Shown: piece by piece, positions 1 to 8,451 of the stretch
How positions within the stretch are numbered: the stretch's first letter is position 1
Layout of the letters: each line of letters starts with the position of its first letter
NCBI RefSeq assembly: GCF_003625485.1
Contig: NZ_RAIR01000001.1
Location: forward strand, 558,001 to 622,000
Reading direction: 5' to 3'
Source: Butyrivibrio sp. CB08
GTDB taxonomy: Bacteria > Bacillota > Clostridia > Lachnospirales > Lachnospiraceae
Length of the DNA: 64,000 bases
Notes under the pieces: generated by a model
What the model was told of the DNA's origin: nothing
Seen by the model: the letters and a program-made list of their open reading frames with translations, nothing else
Databases searched by the model: none
Translations under genes and position numbers: made by a program

Positions 1-51
1 TTTATTTTATGATATACTACACGTGAAAAAAAATCTACATGGGAGAAACCT

Positions 52-747
52 ATGATCAAAGAAAACATAGAGATAGTACAAAAGAACATTGAAGAGGCTT
101 GCAAAAGGGCTGGAAGAGACAGAAGCGAAGTTACGCTTATCGCAGTAAGTAAGACCAAGCCCGTATCTGACCTTAGGGAAGCCATGGACGCCGGGATGAC
201 TGTCTTTGGTGAGAACAAGGTTCAGGAGATCAGGGAAAAAACTGAAGAGATTAAAGGTGTGGATTTCCATATGATAGGACACCTTCAGGCCAATAAGGTC
301 AAGTATCTTCCAGGTAAGGTTGTCATGATCCATTCTGTTGACAATGTTAAACTTGCCCAGGAGATTGAAAAGCAGTTTGCCAAGGCTGACATAAAGATAG
401 ATGTCCTCATTGAAGTAAATATGGCTGCGGAGGATACCAAGTTTGGCCTCTCTCCGGAGGAAGCACCTTCATTTGTATCAGAGATAAGCTTGCTTCCACA
501 CTTAAATATCCGCGGACTTATGACTATTGCGCCATATACAGATGACCCGGAGAGCAACAGAGTGTATTTTAAGGGGCTTAGGGAGCTTAAGGATAAGATC
601 AATGCCATGAATATCCCAGGTGTCAATATGGATACCCTTTCAATGGGCATGACTGGAGACTATGAAGTGGCCATAGAAGAGGGTGCAACCTTTGTCAGAG
701 TCGGCACTGGAATATTTGGAGAGAGGAATTATAACACGAAAATCTAA
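52..747 (+). CDS. yggS: YggS/PLPBP family pyridoxal phosphate homeostasis protein
   Basis: A 231-residue cytoplasmic protein of the YggS/PROSC (PLPBP) family, single-domain alanine-racemase-like barrels that bind pyridoxal 5'-phosphate and help buffer PLP and amino-acid pools; no catalytic reaction is firmly known for the family. The PLP lysine is Lys34 in the motif VSKTKP. Further family motifs are GENKVQE, HMIGHLQANK and the phosphate-binding C-terminal stretch SMGMTGDYEVAIEEG followed by VRVGTGIFG. Length and motif order match full-length members. ATG 52 follows GGGAGAAACC, a reasonable ribosome site, and a TATACT at 12-17 could be the -10. In many Firmicutes sepF follows this gene; here it is followed by an unrelated small gene with its own promoter. 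Confidence 0.96.
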   Translation: MIKENIEIVQKNIEEACKRAGRDRSEVTLIAVSKTKPVSDLREAMDAGMTVFGENKVQEIREKTEEIKGVDFHMIGHLQANKVKYLPGKVVMIHSVDNVKLAQEIEKQFAKADIKIDVLIEVNMAAEDTKFGLSPEEAPSFVSEISLLPHLNIRGLMTIAPYTDDPESNRVYFKGLRELKDKINAMNIPGVNMDTLSMGMTGDYEVAIEEGATFVRVGTGIFGERNYNTKI

Positions 748-763
748 AATAAATATAAACGAA

Positions 764-792
764 TTTACACTAAAAAAAGTAGATAGTATAAT
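764..792 (+). promoter_or_regulatory. Sigma-A type promoter for the small gene at 816
   Basis: TTTACA at 764-769 and a perfect TATAAT at 787-792 are separated by exactly 17 bases. The start would be near 799 and the next ATG is at 816, preceded by GGAAAGGGAAAC. The small gene therefore probably does not depend on read-through from yggS. Confidence 0.7.
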
Positions 793-815
793 TGATTCTA
801 TAGGAAAGGGAAACT

Positions 816-1088
816 ATGTTAAAAACAGTGTCTTTATCCAAAAACTTATCTATAGATCAATTGAATCATCTGATAGACACTGGGCATGTATTTGTTACTC
901 CCTTTGGTCTAAACAGAACCTGTTATATTGTGGTTAACCACAAACCATTCATGGTAATTGCGACAGATGTATCAATTAAAGGAGTTCAGCTATCTGGTTC
1001 CTGGTACACCTGGGAAGAAGTTGAGGCCATGGGCGGTGTTTATGATTCAGAATTTGAAGCTCTGAAAGCCATAGCAGGCGGGGCTTGA
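816..1088 (+). CDS. Small protein of unknown function (90 aa)
   Basis: I do not recognise this 90-residue protein. It has no signal peptide, no membrane segment and no cysteine pair; the composition is that of a small soluble protein, ending in an alanine/glycine-rich tail (LKAIAGGA). The ATG at 816 is preceded by AGGAAAGGGAAAC, and the gene has a consensus promoter upstream and a strong terminator two bases after the stop, so it looks like a genuine single-gene unit. The N-terminal half (LSIDQLNHLIDTGHVFVTPFG) is helix then strand. Function cannot be assigned from sequence or neighbours. Confidence 0.8.
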   Translation: MLKTVSLSKNLSIDQLNHLIDTGHVFVTPFGLNRTCYIVVNHKPFMVIATDVSIKGVQLSGSWYTWEEVEAMGGVYDSEFEALKAIAGGA

Positions 1089-1089
1089 T

Positions 1090-1118
1090 AAAAAGGAAGC
1101 GTTGGGCTTCCTTTTTAA
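1090..1118 (+). terminator. Rho-independent terminator after the 90-aa gene
   Basis: An 11-bp perfect stem (1090-1100 with 1106-1116, arms AAAAAGGAAGC and GCTTCCTTTTT) with a five-base loop; the right arm itself ends in a T run. It starts directly after the TGA stop. Confidence 0.85.
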
Positions 1119-1180
1119 TTTGCTGTAAATTATTAATTATTCATAAACTATCGCAAACCCTTAGTTTTTCTATGGTTTTT

Positions 1181-1190
1181 ATGGTACAAT
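1181..1190 (+). promoter_or_regulatory. Extended -10 promoter for the GGDEF gene
   Basis: ATGGTACAAT contains TACAAT at 1185-1190 with the TGG extension, 36 bases before the TTG start at 1227. The -35 (TTAGTT near 1161) is weak. Confidence 0.5.
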
Positions 1191-1226
1191 ATTTTTCGCT
1201 TAGTCAAATTGGGGAGGCGAAGAGCT

Positions 1227-2378
1227 TTGACATACGTCTTTTATTATGTTCAGGCACATATAGCTTGTATCCTTCTTCTTTCTATCGTTTTTTACAAGAT
1301 CGTAAGAGGTGTTAACAAGCAGGCATCGCAGATATATCTGGGTAATCTGGTCATTACCCTTATGCTGTATTACATGGCAGAGATATTCTGGGCGGTTGTT
1401 GATGGCGGCATTATCACTGCGACCCCCTCGATGCTTTATCTTTCAAACATTTTCACCTATATCTTAATAAGTGTTGCTGCCTACTACTGGTATATCATCT
1501 CTGAGGCTCTGCAAAGGGACAAGCTCATAGAGAATACCGTTATCAGGAGGCTTCTTGCTGCACCTGTACTTGTATCCGCACTCTTGGTTATTACCGCGTA
1601 CAGAACAGGGCTTGTTTTTTATGTGGATGAAACCGGTAAACTTGTAAATGGTAATTTCTACGTTATTCTTGTCATCGTTCCATTTGCTTATCTTATTGCT
1701 GCATCTATCAAGGCCTTTAGCAGATTTGCCAACAAGGACAGATATGTAGACAGAAATATCTACTTCATGATCGGTGTATTCCCATTTGCGCCTATTATTC
1801 TGGGTGCTCTGCAGGCTGTTTACTGGAGGATACCATTCCTTTGCTATGGTACTGTTGCAGCTGTTTATTATGTTTATCTCACTACTTTGGATAACCTTAT
1901 CTCTATTGATCCTCTCACACAGACCAATAACAGGAATCAGCTCTATAAGTATCTTGTTCAAAAGATGAGATCAGAGGAACAGGGCATGAGCCTTTTCCTT
2001 ATCATGGTGGACATAGACAGACTCCGTGACATCAACGAATCTTATGGACATGCTGAGGGTGACAGAGCTCTAAACAGAGTTGCGAGAGCTATCAAGGACG
2101 CCTGTCAGGGCTCCCGCAGCAGGATGTTTGTATCAAGATATGGAGCAGATGAATTTGTGGTTGTTGCCGAGATGGCTTACAGAGCTGAGGCAGCATGGCT
2201 TGCTGATCAGATCAAGAATGAAGTCAAGAGGGCCACAAATGTTGATGCGGCTCCCTGTGACATTCATGTGAGTGTTGGAATAGCCCAGTACGACTATCAG
2301 TCACCTATCTCCATTCAGGCGTTTATCGCAAGGGCTGATTCAGACCTTTATCAGAACAAAAAACTCAGTGCTATTTAA
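1227..2378 (+). CDS. Membrane-bound GGDEF protein with degenerate GADEF motif
   Basis: A 383-residue protein with about seven hydrophobic segments over the first 220 residues, then a cytoplasmic GGDEF domain from about residue 225. This domain normally makes cyclic di-GMP from two GTP. Family motifs are present (DPLTQTNNRNQL, MVDIDRLRDINESYGHAEGD, RALNRVARAI, and SVGIAQYD near the end), but the signature reads YGADEF instead of YGGDEF. The position of the RxxD inhibitory site holds QGSR, so product inhibition is probably absent. Activity is uncertain: it may be a weak cyclase or a GTP/c-di-GMP sensor. I chose TTG 1227 because GGGGAGG at 1211-1217 sits nine bases upstream; a TTG at 1209 would place that site inside the gene. 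The stop overlaps that of the minus-strand small ORF. Confidence 0.85.
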   Translation: MTYVFYYVQAHIACILLLSIVFYKIVRGVNKQASQIYLGNLVITLMLYYMAEIFWAVVDGGIITATPSMLYLSNIFTYILISVAAYYWYIISEALQRDKLIENTVIRRLLAAPVLVSALLVITAYRTGLVFYVDETGKLVNGNFYVILVIVPFAYLIAASIKAFSRFANKDRYVDRNIYFMIGVFPFAPIILGALQAVYWRIPFLCYGTVAAVYYVYLTTLDNLISIDPLTQTNNRNQLYKYLVQKMRSEEQGMSLFLIMVDIDRLRDINESYGHAEGDRALNRVARAIKDACQGSRSRMFVSRYGADEFVVVAEMAYRAEAAWLADQIKNEVKRATNVDAAPCDIHVSVGIAQYDYQSPISIQAFIARADSDLYQNKKLSAI

Positions 2379-2467
2379 AATAGCGATGATATGAGATTAA
2401 TTAGCAATCCTGCCAGTAGAAATGCTGCCAGGATTGCTATTGCGTATATGAATTTCATTCTTCCCAT
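2375..2467 (-). CDS. Putative 30-aa single-pass membrane peptide
   Basis: A minus-strand ORF of 30 codons plus stop. It begins MGRMKF, runs through an uninterrupted hydrophobic stretch (IYAIAILAAFLLAGLLINLI) and ends SSLF. A positively charged start followed by about 20 hydrophobic residues is the usual form of a small single-pass membrane peptide. GGGGAGA lies on the same strand about 11-12 bases before the ATG, and AT-rich sequence upstream could hold a promoter. It converges on the GGDEF gene with overlapping stop codons. The DNA also forms a 10-bp hairpin (2403-2412 with 2429-2438), so a structural explanation is possible, but there is no T run on either side. Function unknown. Confidence 0.5.
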   Translation of the reverse strand: MGRMKFIYAIAILAAFLLAGLLINLISSLF

Positions 2468-2593
2468 TTCTTTTTATCTCCCCATTTCAAAATTTAGCGC
2501 AGGATACGCCAAAAACACGTAACTGTGATAATATTATATTATAGCTTGATTTTGCAAATGTGCACAGCACAAGGCAGATTGGAGGTTACGGGT

Positions 2594-5272
2594 ATGCAGA
2601 TTTATGTGTCGGGGAATGTGCGTAGAAGTGGTGACGGCTCCATGGAGCATCCTTTCAGGACAATCCAGGAAGCAGCGGCTATAGCACAGCCTGGAGATGA
2701 TGTACTTGTTGCTCCAGGTATTTACAGAGAATGGGTACGGCCTAAAAACTCAGGCACAGAAAAAGAACGTATCAAATATGTGAGCATGTCAAAGGGTGAA
2801 GCCATCATTACAGGCGCCGAGCGTCTGTCTGGATGGGAGAAGTTTGAAAACCTGTGGCGTGTCCGCATTCCTAATAGTTTCTTTGGGGATTATAATCCCT
2901 ATACTGATGTAGTCGCTGGCGACTGGTTTTCTGCATCAAACAACAATCCACATACAGGCGATATATATCTTGATAACAAATCCATGTACGAGGTCTTTGA
3001 CCTTTCTGTTTGCATGCATCCGGAAATCGATAAAAGATCCTGGGACCCTGATTTTACCAGGTACGTATGGTTCACTGCTCAGGAAGATGGCAATACTGTG
3101 ATCTATGCTAATTTCCAGGGGAAGGATCCCAATGAAGAAAATGTAGAGTTCTCTGTACGCCGTGCCTGCTTTTATCCAGAGGAAACAGGTGTTAATAACA
3201 TAACCCTGCGAGGCTTTACGGTAAGGTGCGCAGCTACTCAGTGGGCTCCTCCGACTGCACTTCAGACCGGTATGATAGGACCACACTGGTCCAAGGGCTG
3301 GATCATAGAGGACTGTGATATCTATGAATCCAAGTGCTGTGGTATCTCCCTTGGCAAGTACTTCCAGAAGGGCAGCAATAACAAGTGGACTACTGCCTAT
3401 ATCAAAGAGGGAAGTCAGACTCAGAGAGATGCTGTATGTCAGGCAGTTAATGAGGGCTGGGATAAAGAAACTGTGGGCTCCCATATAGTCAGACGCTGTG
3501 ATATCCATGACTGCGGACAGACAGGTATTGTTGGCCATATGGGCTGTGCTTTCTCAATCATTGAGGACAACCATATCCACCACATCAACAACAAGCATAA
3601 CCTTGCAGGAGCTGAAATTGGTGGTATCAAGTTCCATGCAGCAATAGATACAATAATAAGGCGGAATCACATTGACCACTGCACAAGGGGTATCTGGCTT
3701 GACTGGCAGGCTCAGGGTACAAGAGTAAGCCAGAACTTTATGCATGATAATGTTCCTCCAAAGGGCACCATCATAGATGATGGACTGTCTCTTGGCGAGG
3801 ATATCTTTATCGAGGTATCCCATGGACCGACTCTTGTGGATCACAATCTACTTCTGTCTGAGATGGCAGCAAGGCTCAGTACTCAGGGAATTGCCTTTGT
3901 GCACAACCTGATCACAGGATCCTTTACCTGGGTTGGCAACGGAACAGGTTATTTTTCTAAAAAGAATCCTCAGGAGAGATTTACTCCATATCACCTGCCA
4001 CATTCTACAAAGATCGCAGGTTTTATGATCATTCTTCATGGTGATGCCAGATTCTATAACAATATCTTTATACAGAAAGAGGTTCGGCAGGACCTTTTGG
4101 ATTACTGCGTCAAGGAGAATATGGACACCATAGATGTTGGCAACTTTATCGTTGGAACATGCCCATATAACAAGTATCCTACGCCTTCAGAGTATTTCTC
4201 TCAGTTCAATAAGTCTATACTGACTGAAGAGGGCGGTGGAGACAAATTCTTTGGACGTCTTCCTGTCTATACAGGAGGTAATGCATATTATAACGGAGCC
4301 CGCCCCTGTGACCACGAGCTGGCTGCCCATGTTGATAAGGACCACAAGATATCTCTGTATCTGGATCAGGAGGATGGAAGATATACTATTCACACTAATC
4401 TCTATGAGTATCTTCCAAGGAACTTTACTATGCCTATCAACACAGAGGTGCTGGGAGTTGCCTTTGAGCCCGAAGAGAGATTTGAAAATCCTGATGGCAG
4501 TTCCATCATGTTTGACAGAGACTACTTCGGAAGGAAAAGAGGTATCCACCCGGTTGCAGGACCTTTCGAGGAGTGCAATACAGACAGATTCACAGTTACT
4601 GAAGGTTTTGGCTCATACAGGATAAGCCATGCCGAGAGTCCAAGGATTGAAGGCCCATGGGAAGAACCAGCAGAAGATACTGAAGATGAAATAAATCACG
4701 ATACTGGATTTTCAGAGCCTGTTGAGGAAGAAAAGGAGAAAGAACGCCCCGACATTCCGGAGCCTGGCGATGACCCTGAAGTAATAAATGCCAATATCCT
4801 TCTGACAGGCTGTGACAGCGTTGGAATATCCTTCCCTTATGAGGAAGCTCTTTTCCAGGTGAGTGATATGTTTGTTAAGGGTAATGAAGTATGGCTCTAT
4901 GACAGACACAGTGACAAGCTGGTTGAGCTTGACTGCGAGTACGGAATATACAGAAGCCTCAAGAAGTGGTCCGTGGGAGCACTGCAGTCACTGGATGTAT
5001 CTGATGACCCTAACTGTGAGGGCTTTGTTAGGACAGCTGGAACCCTGCTTTGTATCCTTAGTAAGAACATGGCCCATGACCCTGCTGATACCTGCAGCAC
5101 CATTCAGGATAAGGTCAATTCCGGTATAGAGCCAAAGGGCATCAAGATGCGCTTTACTACCAAATACCTTAAGTTCATCCGTAACAAGAAGTTCATATCC
5201 CTTGAGGATGTTATCTACAGGATGAGCAAGGCCAGTATGGATATAGTCACAGAGAGACTTGAAAAACTCTGA
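2594..5272 (+). CDS. GH120-type beta-xylosidase with C-terminal extension
   Basis: An 892-residue protein. Residues 1 to about 660 match the glycoside hydrolase family 120 fold, a right-handed parallel beta-helix as in Thermoanaerobacterium XylC, which releases xylose from xylo-oligosaccharides. Characteristic stretches are IYREWVRPK, NSFFGDYNPY, YANFQGKDPNEE, GPHWSKGWIIEDC and YHLPHSTKIAGF. The two catalytic acids expected from XylC are retained: the nucleophile Asp370 in WLDWQAQGTRVS and the acid/base Glu407 in FIEVSHGP, with about 14 more residues between them than in XylC. There is no signal peptide, so it should act on imported oligosaccharides in the cytoplasm. After about residue 685 comes an acidic Glu/Asp/Pro-rich linker and about 150 residues I cannot assign. 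ATG 2594 follows GGAGG at 2581-2585; an upstream GTG at 2525 lacks a ribosome site. Confidence 0.9.
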   Translation: MQIYVSGNVRRSGDGSMEHPFRTIQEAAAIAQPGDDVLVAPGIYREWVRPKNSGTEKERIKYVSMSKGEAIITGAERLSGWEKFENLWRVRIPNSFFGDYNPYTDVVAGDWFSASNNNPHTGDIYLDNKSMYEVFDLSVCMHPEIDKRSWDPDFTRYVWFTAQEDGNTVIYANFQGKDPNEENVEFSVRRACFYPEETGVNNITLRGFTVRCAATQWAPPTALQTGMIGPHWSKGWIIEDCDIYESKCCGISLGKYFQKGSNNKWTTAYIKEGSQTQRDAVCQAVNEGWDKETVGSHIVRRCDIHDCGQTGIVGHMGCAFSIIEDNHIHHINNKHNLAGAEIGGIKFHAAIDTIIRRNHIDHCTRGIWLDWQAQGTRVSQNFMHDNVPPKGTIIDDGLSLGEDIFIEVSHGPTLVDHNLLLSEMAARLSTQGIAFVHNLITGSFTWVGNGTGYFSKKNPQERFTPYHLPHSTKIAGFMIILHGDARFYNNIFIQKEVRQDLLDYCVKENMDTIDVGNFIVGTCPYNKYPTPSEYFSQFNKSILTEEGGGDKFFGRLPVYTGGNAYYNGARPCDHELAAHVDKDHKISLYLDQEDGRYTIHTNLYEYLPRNFTMPINTEVLGVAFEPEERFENPDGSSIMFDRDYFGRKRGIHPVAGPFEECNTDRFTVTEGFGSYRISHAESPRIEGPWEEPAEDTEDEINHDTGFSEPVEEEKEKERPDIPEPGDDPEVINANILLTGCDSVGISFPYEEALFQVSDMFVKGNEVWLYDRHSDKLVELDCEYGIYRSLKKWSVGALQSLDVSDDPNCEGFVRTAGTLLCILSKNMAHDPADTCSTIQDKVNSGIEPKGIKMRFTTKYLKFIRNKKFISLEDVIYRMSKASMDIVTERLEKL

Positions 5273-5302
5273 TAAATTAAATGCGTTAGGGAACTATTGT
5301 TT

Positions 5303-6592
5303 ATGGAGAAAAGAGCTAACTGGTACGAGCTTGATAATGCGGCCAAGATCGTACCATCTACAGCAAAAGGGGCAAATACAAGAGTATTCAGGCTCACTTG
5401 TGAGCTTACAGAAAATGTGGACGAGGATATCCTTCAGAGAGCACTGGATGATACGGTTTCAGAATTCCCATTCTTTAACTGCGTGCTCCACAGAGGTATA
5501 TTCTGGTACTACTTAGAGGACAGTAATCTCAAGGCAGTTGTGGAGGAAGAACACACACCTGCCTGTCTTCCTTTATACATCCCAGGTAAAAAGAACTTAC
5601 TCTACAGGGTAAACTACTACAAAAAGAGGATAAACCTTGAGATGTTCCATGTGCTTGCAGATGGGACTGGAGCGTTTATGTTCTTTAAGTCCCTGATAAT
5701 AAGGTATCTTCAGATCAAATACAACTTAAGTCAGGATATTAAGCCTGTTGATGAGTTCTCTGTAGAGGAGAAGAATGAGGACGCCTTTACCGGTAACTAC
5801 AACAAGCAAAAGGGCCTTGAACAGCTGGGACAGATGAAGTCAGTTAAGGCTTACCAGGTAACTGGAGAGCTGGATGATAATCTTTTGCCACATCTTCTTG
5901 AAGGAAGTGTATCTTCCAAAAAGTTTGTGGAGCTGGCACACAAGTATGATGCTACAGTTGGCGTTTTGTGCGTTGCTCTATATATTAAGGCCATTATCCT
6001 TGGCATGAGCAGATTCCAGAGAAAGCGCAAGATAGTTGTCAGTGTTCCGGTTAATCTTCGACAGTTCTATAAGAGCGGAACAGCCAGAAACTTTTTTGGC
6101 GTTATCAATATAGAGTATGACCCTAAGGACTACACGGGAGAACTTAAGAGCATAACAGAACCTGTTGCCAGGGACTTTAAGGATAAGCTGTCTGCAGAGA
6201 ACATTGAAAAGACAATGAACTCATACTCATCACTTGAGCACAATCTGGCCATAAAGATGGTTCCACTTCCTATCAAGGATCTTGTTATAGGCTACTTTGA
6301 CAGGGCGGCTAAAAAGGGCGTCACAACGTCCATGTCAAACCTTGGACAGATCAAGATGCCAGCTGAGGTTTCTGATTATATCGAGGGCTTTAGCGCCTTT
6401 ATGACAGCTTCATCCCAGCAGGTGTGCGTATGTTCTTTTAAGGACAAGATGGTCTTTGGAGAGGTTTCACCCTTTAAGACCCATAAGTCCATGCTGAATT
6501 TCTTCAGGTGTTTAACCCAGGAGGGACTTGAAGTAGAGCTTGCTACCAACGACTACGATCTGTACGAGCATCAGAAGAATAAGAAGGAGTGA
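5303..6592 (+). CDS. Condensation/alcohol acetyltransferase-like protein
   Basis: A soluble protein of about 429 residues related to the BAHD/condensation-domain acyltransferase superfamily, annotated in Lachnospiraceae as alcohol acetyltransferase-like. The key motif is FHVLADGTGAFMF, a variant of HHxxxDG whose second His and Asp form the acyl-transfer centre; a later DFGWG-type motif is not obvious. Such enzymes move acyl groups from CoA or carrier proteins to hydroxyl or amino groups. The donor and acceptor here are unknown. It starts 30 bases after the GH120 stop, so it is probably in the same operon. The start is ambiguous: TTG 5297 has better spacing from AGGG at 5287-5290 than ATG 5303, and they differ by two residues. 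The next gene begins 10 bases after its stop. Confidence 0.75.
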   Translation: MEKRANWYELDNAAKIVPSTAKGANTRVFRLTCELTENVDEDILQRALDDTVSEFPFFNCVLHRGIFWYYLEDSNLKAVVEEEHTPACLPLYIPGKKNLLYRVNYYKKRINLEMFHVLADGTGAFMFFKSLIIRYLQIKYNLSQDIKPVDEFSVEEKNEDAFTGNYNKQKGLEQLGQMKSVKAYQVTGELDDNLLPHLLEGSVSSKKFVELAHKYDATVGVLCVALYIKAIILGMSRFQRKRKIVVSVPVNLRQFYKSGTARNFFGVINIEYDPKDYTGELKSITEPVARDFKDKLSAENIEKTMNSYSSLEHNLAIKMVPLPIKDLVIGYFDRAAKKGVTTSMSNLGQIKMPAEVSDYIEGFSAFMTASSQQVCVCSFKDKMVFGEVSPFKTHKSMLNFFRCLTQEGLEVELATNDYDLYEHQKNKKE

Positions 6593-6602
6593 GGACAATC
6601 CT

Positions 6603-7268
6603 ATGCAGGTTTGTAATAAATGCATTATAAAGATCAGAGGAAGAAAAGAGTGCTGCCCCCTTTGCCAGGGTAAGCTCACAAACACAGAGGGCATTGAGAA
6701 TCCCGCTTTTCCTGTGCTTGAAAAGAGAAGAGTCACCAGCATAACTTTCTTTAAGATCTGCACATTCATATTCATATCCCTGGAGATAATATTTGGGACC
6801 ATCAATATCATGACAGGCGGCGAGTATTCTTTTATCGGACCCATCATGCTGGGGGCGCTGGTTGCATGGATAGACATATATGCCACCATGTACCTAAGGA
6901 ACAACCTGATAAAGGTCATAACTTTTGAGGTTTTAGTAGCTATAGTTGTGGACTTTTATATCGACATCAAGACAGGATTCCACGGCTGGAGCGTCAACTG
7001 GATGATTCCTATGACACTTATCGGTCTTGCCATAGTGACAATTGCAACAGCTCTGATACTTAAGCTTCGTCTTGATGAGTATATTCTCTATATTGTCTTT
7101 GATTTTATTATGGCGCTTCTTCAGATAATCACCATCAGAAATGGCATGAACAGCCTTCCATGGCCTGCTGCCAGCAGCATCATGTTTTATCTGATCCTTA
7201 TAGCAGCCCTGGTGATCTTCAGATTCAGGGATCTTAAGAACGCATCGGAGAAAATGTTCAATATATGA
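6603..7268 (+). CDS. DUF6320 membrane protein with N-terminal zinc ribbon
   Basis: A 221-residue protein. Residues 1-25 form a treble-clef-like zinc ribbon with CNKC and CPLC (plus one further Cys), followed by six or so membrane-spanning segments from about residue 45 to the end. This matches the DUF6320 family of Lachnospiraceae, for which no function is established. The family is regularly found between an acetyltransferase-like gene and an alpha/beta hydrolase, as here. ATG 6603 is preceded by GGAGTGAGGA that overlaps the upstream stop, and the stop overlaps the next start in ATGA, so the three genes are almost certainly translated from one mRNA. It may help place an acylated product at the membrane, but that is only inference. 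Confidence 0.75.
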   Translation: MQVCNKCIIKIRGRKECCPLCQGKLTNTEGIENPAFPVLEKRRVTSITFFKICTFIFISLEIIFGTINIMTGGEYSFIGPIMLGALVAWIDIYATMYLRNNLIKVITFEVLVAIVVDFYIDIKTGFHGWSVNWMIPMTLIGLAIVTIATALILKLRLDEYILYIVFDFIMALLQIITIRNGMNSLPWPAASSIMFYLILIAALVIFRFRDLKNASEKMFNI

Positions 7269-8449
7269 GTTTGAAAGACAGACATAACAGGAGAAACTTA
7301 AAAGCAGGTATCGTCTTTGCTTCAAGGGCAGGAGACTTTGTTGAGAACAGGATCGGAAAGGCTATCGAGAATTCTGGAAGAAAAGCTGAAGATCTTCCAA
7401 AGGATCCTGCAAAGCACACATGGTACCGTGTCCCCTTAGAGAGGGGCCTATCTGGAGATGGATCTGAGTATTACATCTATGTGAGCTTCGGAGATCCTGA
7501 TAAGCTCTGTGTATTTTTCTCGGGCGGGGGAGTTGCCTGGAATGAGTACACTGCTGCAAGGCCTGTGACAGGCGGAAAAGTTGCTGCAGGACAGCCAAAC
7601 TTTTATTGGAACAATCTAAGACCTTTTACCCAGATCATGAATATAAACGTGGGCATCACTGATATTGCCAGTGAGAAGAACCCATTTAAGGACTGGAGCT
7701 TCGTGGTTATCACTTATGCCACGGGGGATTTTCACGTGGGCAATAACGACTACCCATACAAGGCAGAAGATGGAAGTGATGAAGTCTTGCACTTCCATGG
7801 ATACGTCAATTTTCTTCAGAGCATGTCTGTGGCAAAAGAGCTTTTCCCAAATCCAAAGACTCTCTTAATAGCCGGCAATTCTGCCGGAGCCTTTGCAGTA
7901 CCGGCCCTTGCAGGAGAAGTTGTAGATAACTACTATCCAAAGGCAAGAAACATCACGCTTTTTTCAGACTCAGGACAGCTCCTTTACAAGAACTGGAGAA
8001 AGACGGCGAAAAACATCTGGCAGTGCAAGGAGTCTATCTGGAAGCCTATCCATTCAGACAATATTACCCTGGACTGGTACAGGGATCTGCATGCAAAATA
8101 TGGTGACAGATTCAGATATCTGTATTCAAGTTCAATAAGGGATTATCTGCTCAGTGCGTATTATAACGACATTATCAGCAAGAGATATGTAAGTGATTCG
8201 CTGGTTCAGGAAGAATACTATCGCCAGCTAAAAGAGATGATAGCAGAATTAAAGAGTTTAACTCCACATTTTGGAATATTCTTAAATGAATGGAAGATAC
8301 CTTTAATAACCATGGGTGGCACTGTCCACACAAGTGTGAGAGAACCTCATTTTACGCTCTTTACACAAAATGGCATCTCTATGGCAAAATGGCTTAAAGA
8401 TGCCACCGATGGTAAGGTTTATGACGTTGGACTGGATCTTATTAAATGA
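7265..8449 (+). CDS. Pectinacetylesterase-like serine hydrolase
   Basis: A 394-residue alpha/beta hydrolase of the pectinacetylesterase/Notum type. The oxyanion-type motif VFFSGGGVAWNE and the nucleophile elbow IAGNSAGAF (Ser in GNSAG) are clear; DSGQ downstream and the late His in TMGGTVHTSV are candidates for the other triad members. Family members remove acetyl groups from pectin or lipid groups from other substrates. There is no signal peptide, so it would act on cytoplasmic or imported substrate. It overlaps the upstream DUF6320 gene by four bases (ATGA). In an operon with a xylosidase and an acyltransferase-like protein, removal or recycling of acetyl substituents is the simplest role, but the substrate is not shown by the sequence. 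Confidence 0.75.
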   Translation: MSLKDRHNRRNLKAGIVFASRAGDFVENRIGKAIENSGRKAEDLPKDPAKHTWYRVPLERGLSGDGSEYYIYVSFGDPDKLCVFFSGGGVAWNEYTAARPVTGGKVAAGQPNFYWNNLRPFTQIMNINVGITDIASEKNPFKDWSFVVITYATGDFHVGNNDYPYKAEDGSDEVLHFHGYVNFLQSMSVAKELFPNPKTLLIAGNSAGAFAVPALAGEVVDNYYPKARNITLFSDSGQLLYKNWRKTAKNIWQCKESIWKPIHSDNITLDWYRDLHAKYGDRFRYLYSSSIRDYLLSAYYNDIISKRYVSDSLVQEEYYRQLKEMIAELKSLTPHFGIFLNEWKIPLITMGGTVHTSVREPHFTLFTQNGISMAKWLKDATDGKVYDVGLDLIK

Positions 8450-8451
8450 TC

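Noticed and set aside
285..650. Minus-strand ORF opposite yggS
   Set aside because: It is antisense to a fully conserved gene and has no start signals; similar shadow frames lie opposite glpK, uxaC and others.
2403..2438. Terminator between the GGDEF and GH120 genes
   Set aside because: The hairpin is good (10 bp) but has no T run on either strand; it falls inside the small membrane-peptide ORF.
2525..2593. N-terminal extension or signal peptide of the GH120 protein
   Set aside because: It would start at GTG 2525 with no ribosome site, while GGAGG stands in front of ATG 2594, where the fold begins.
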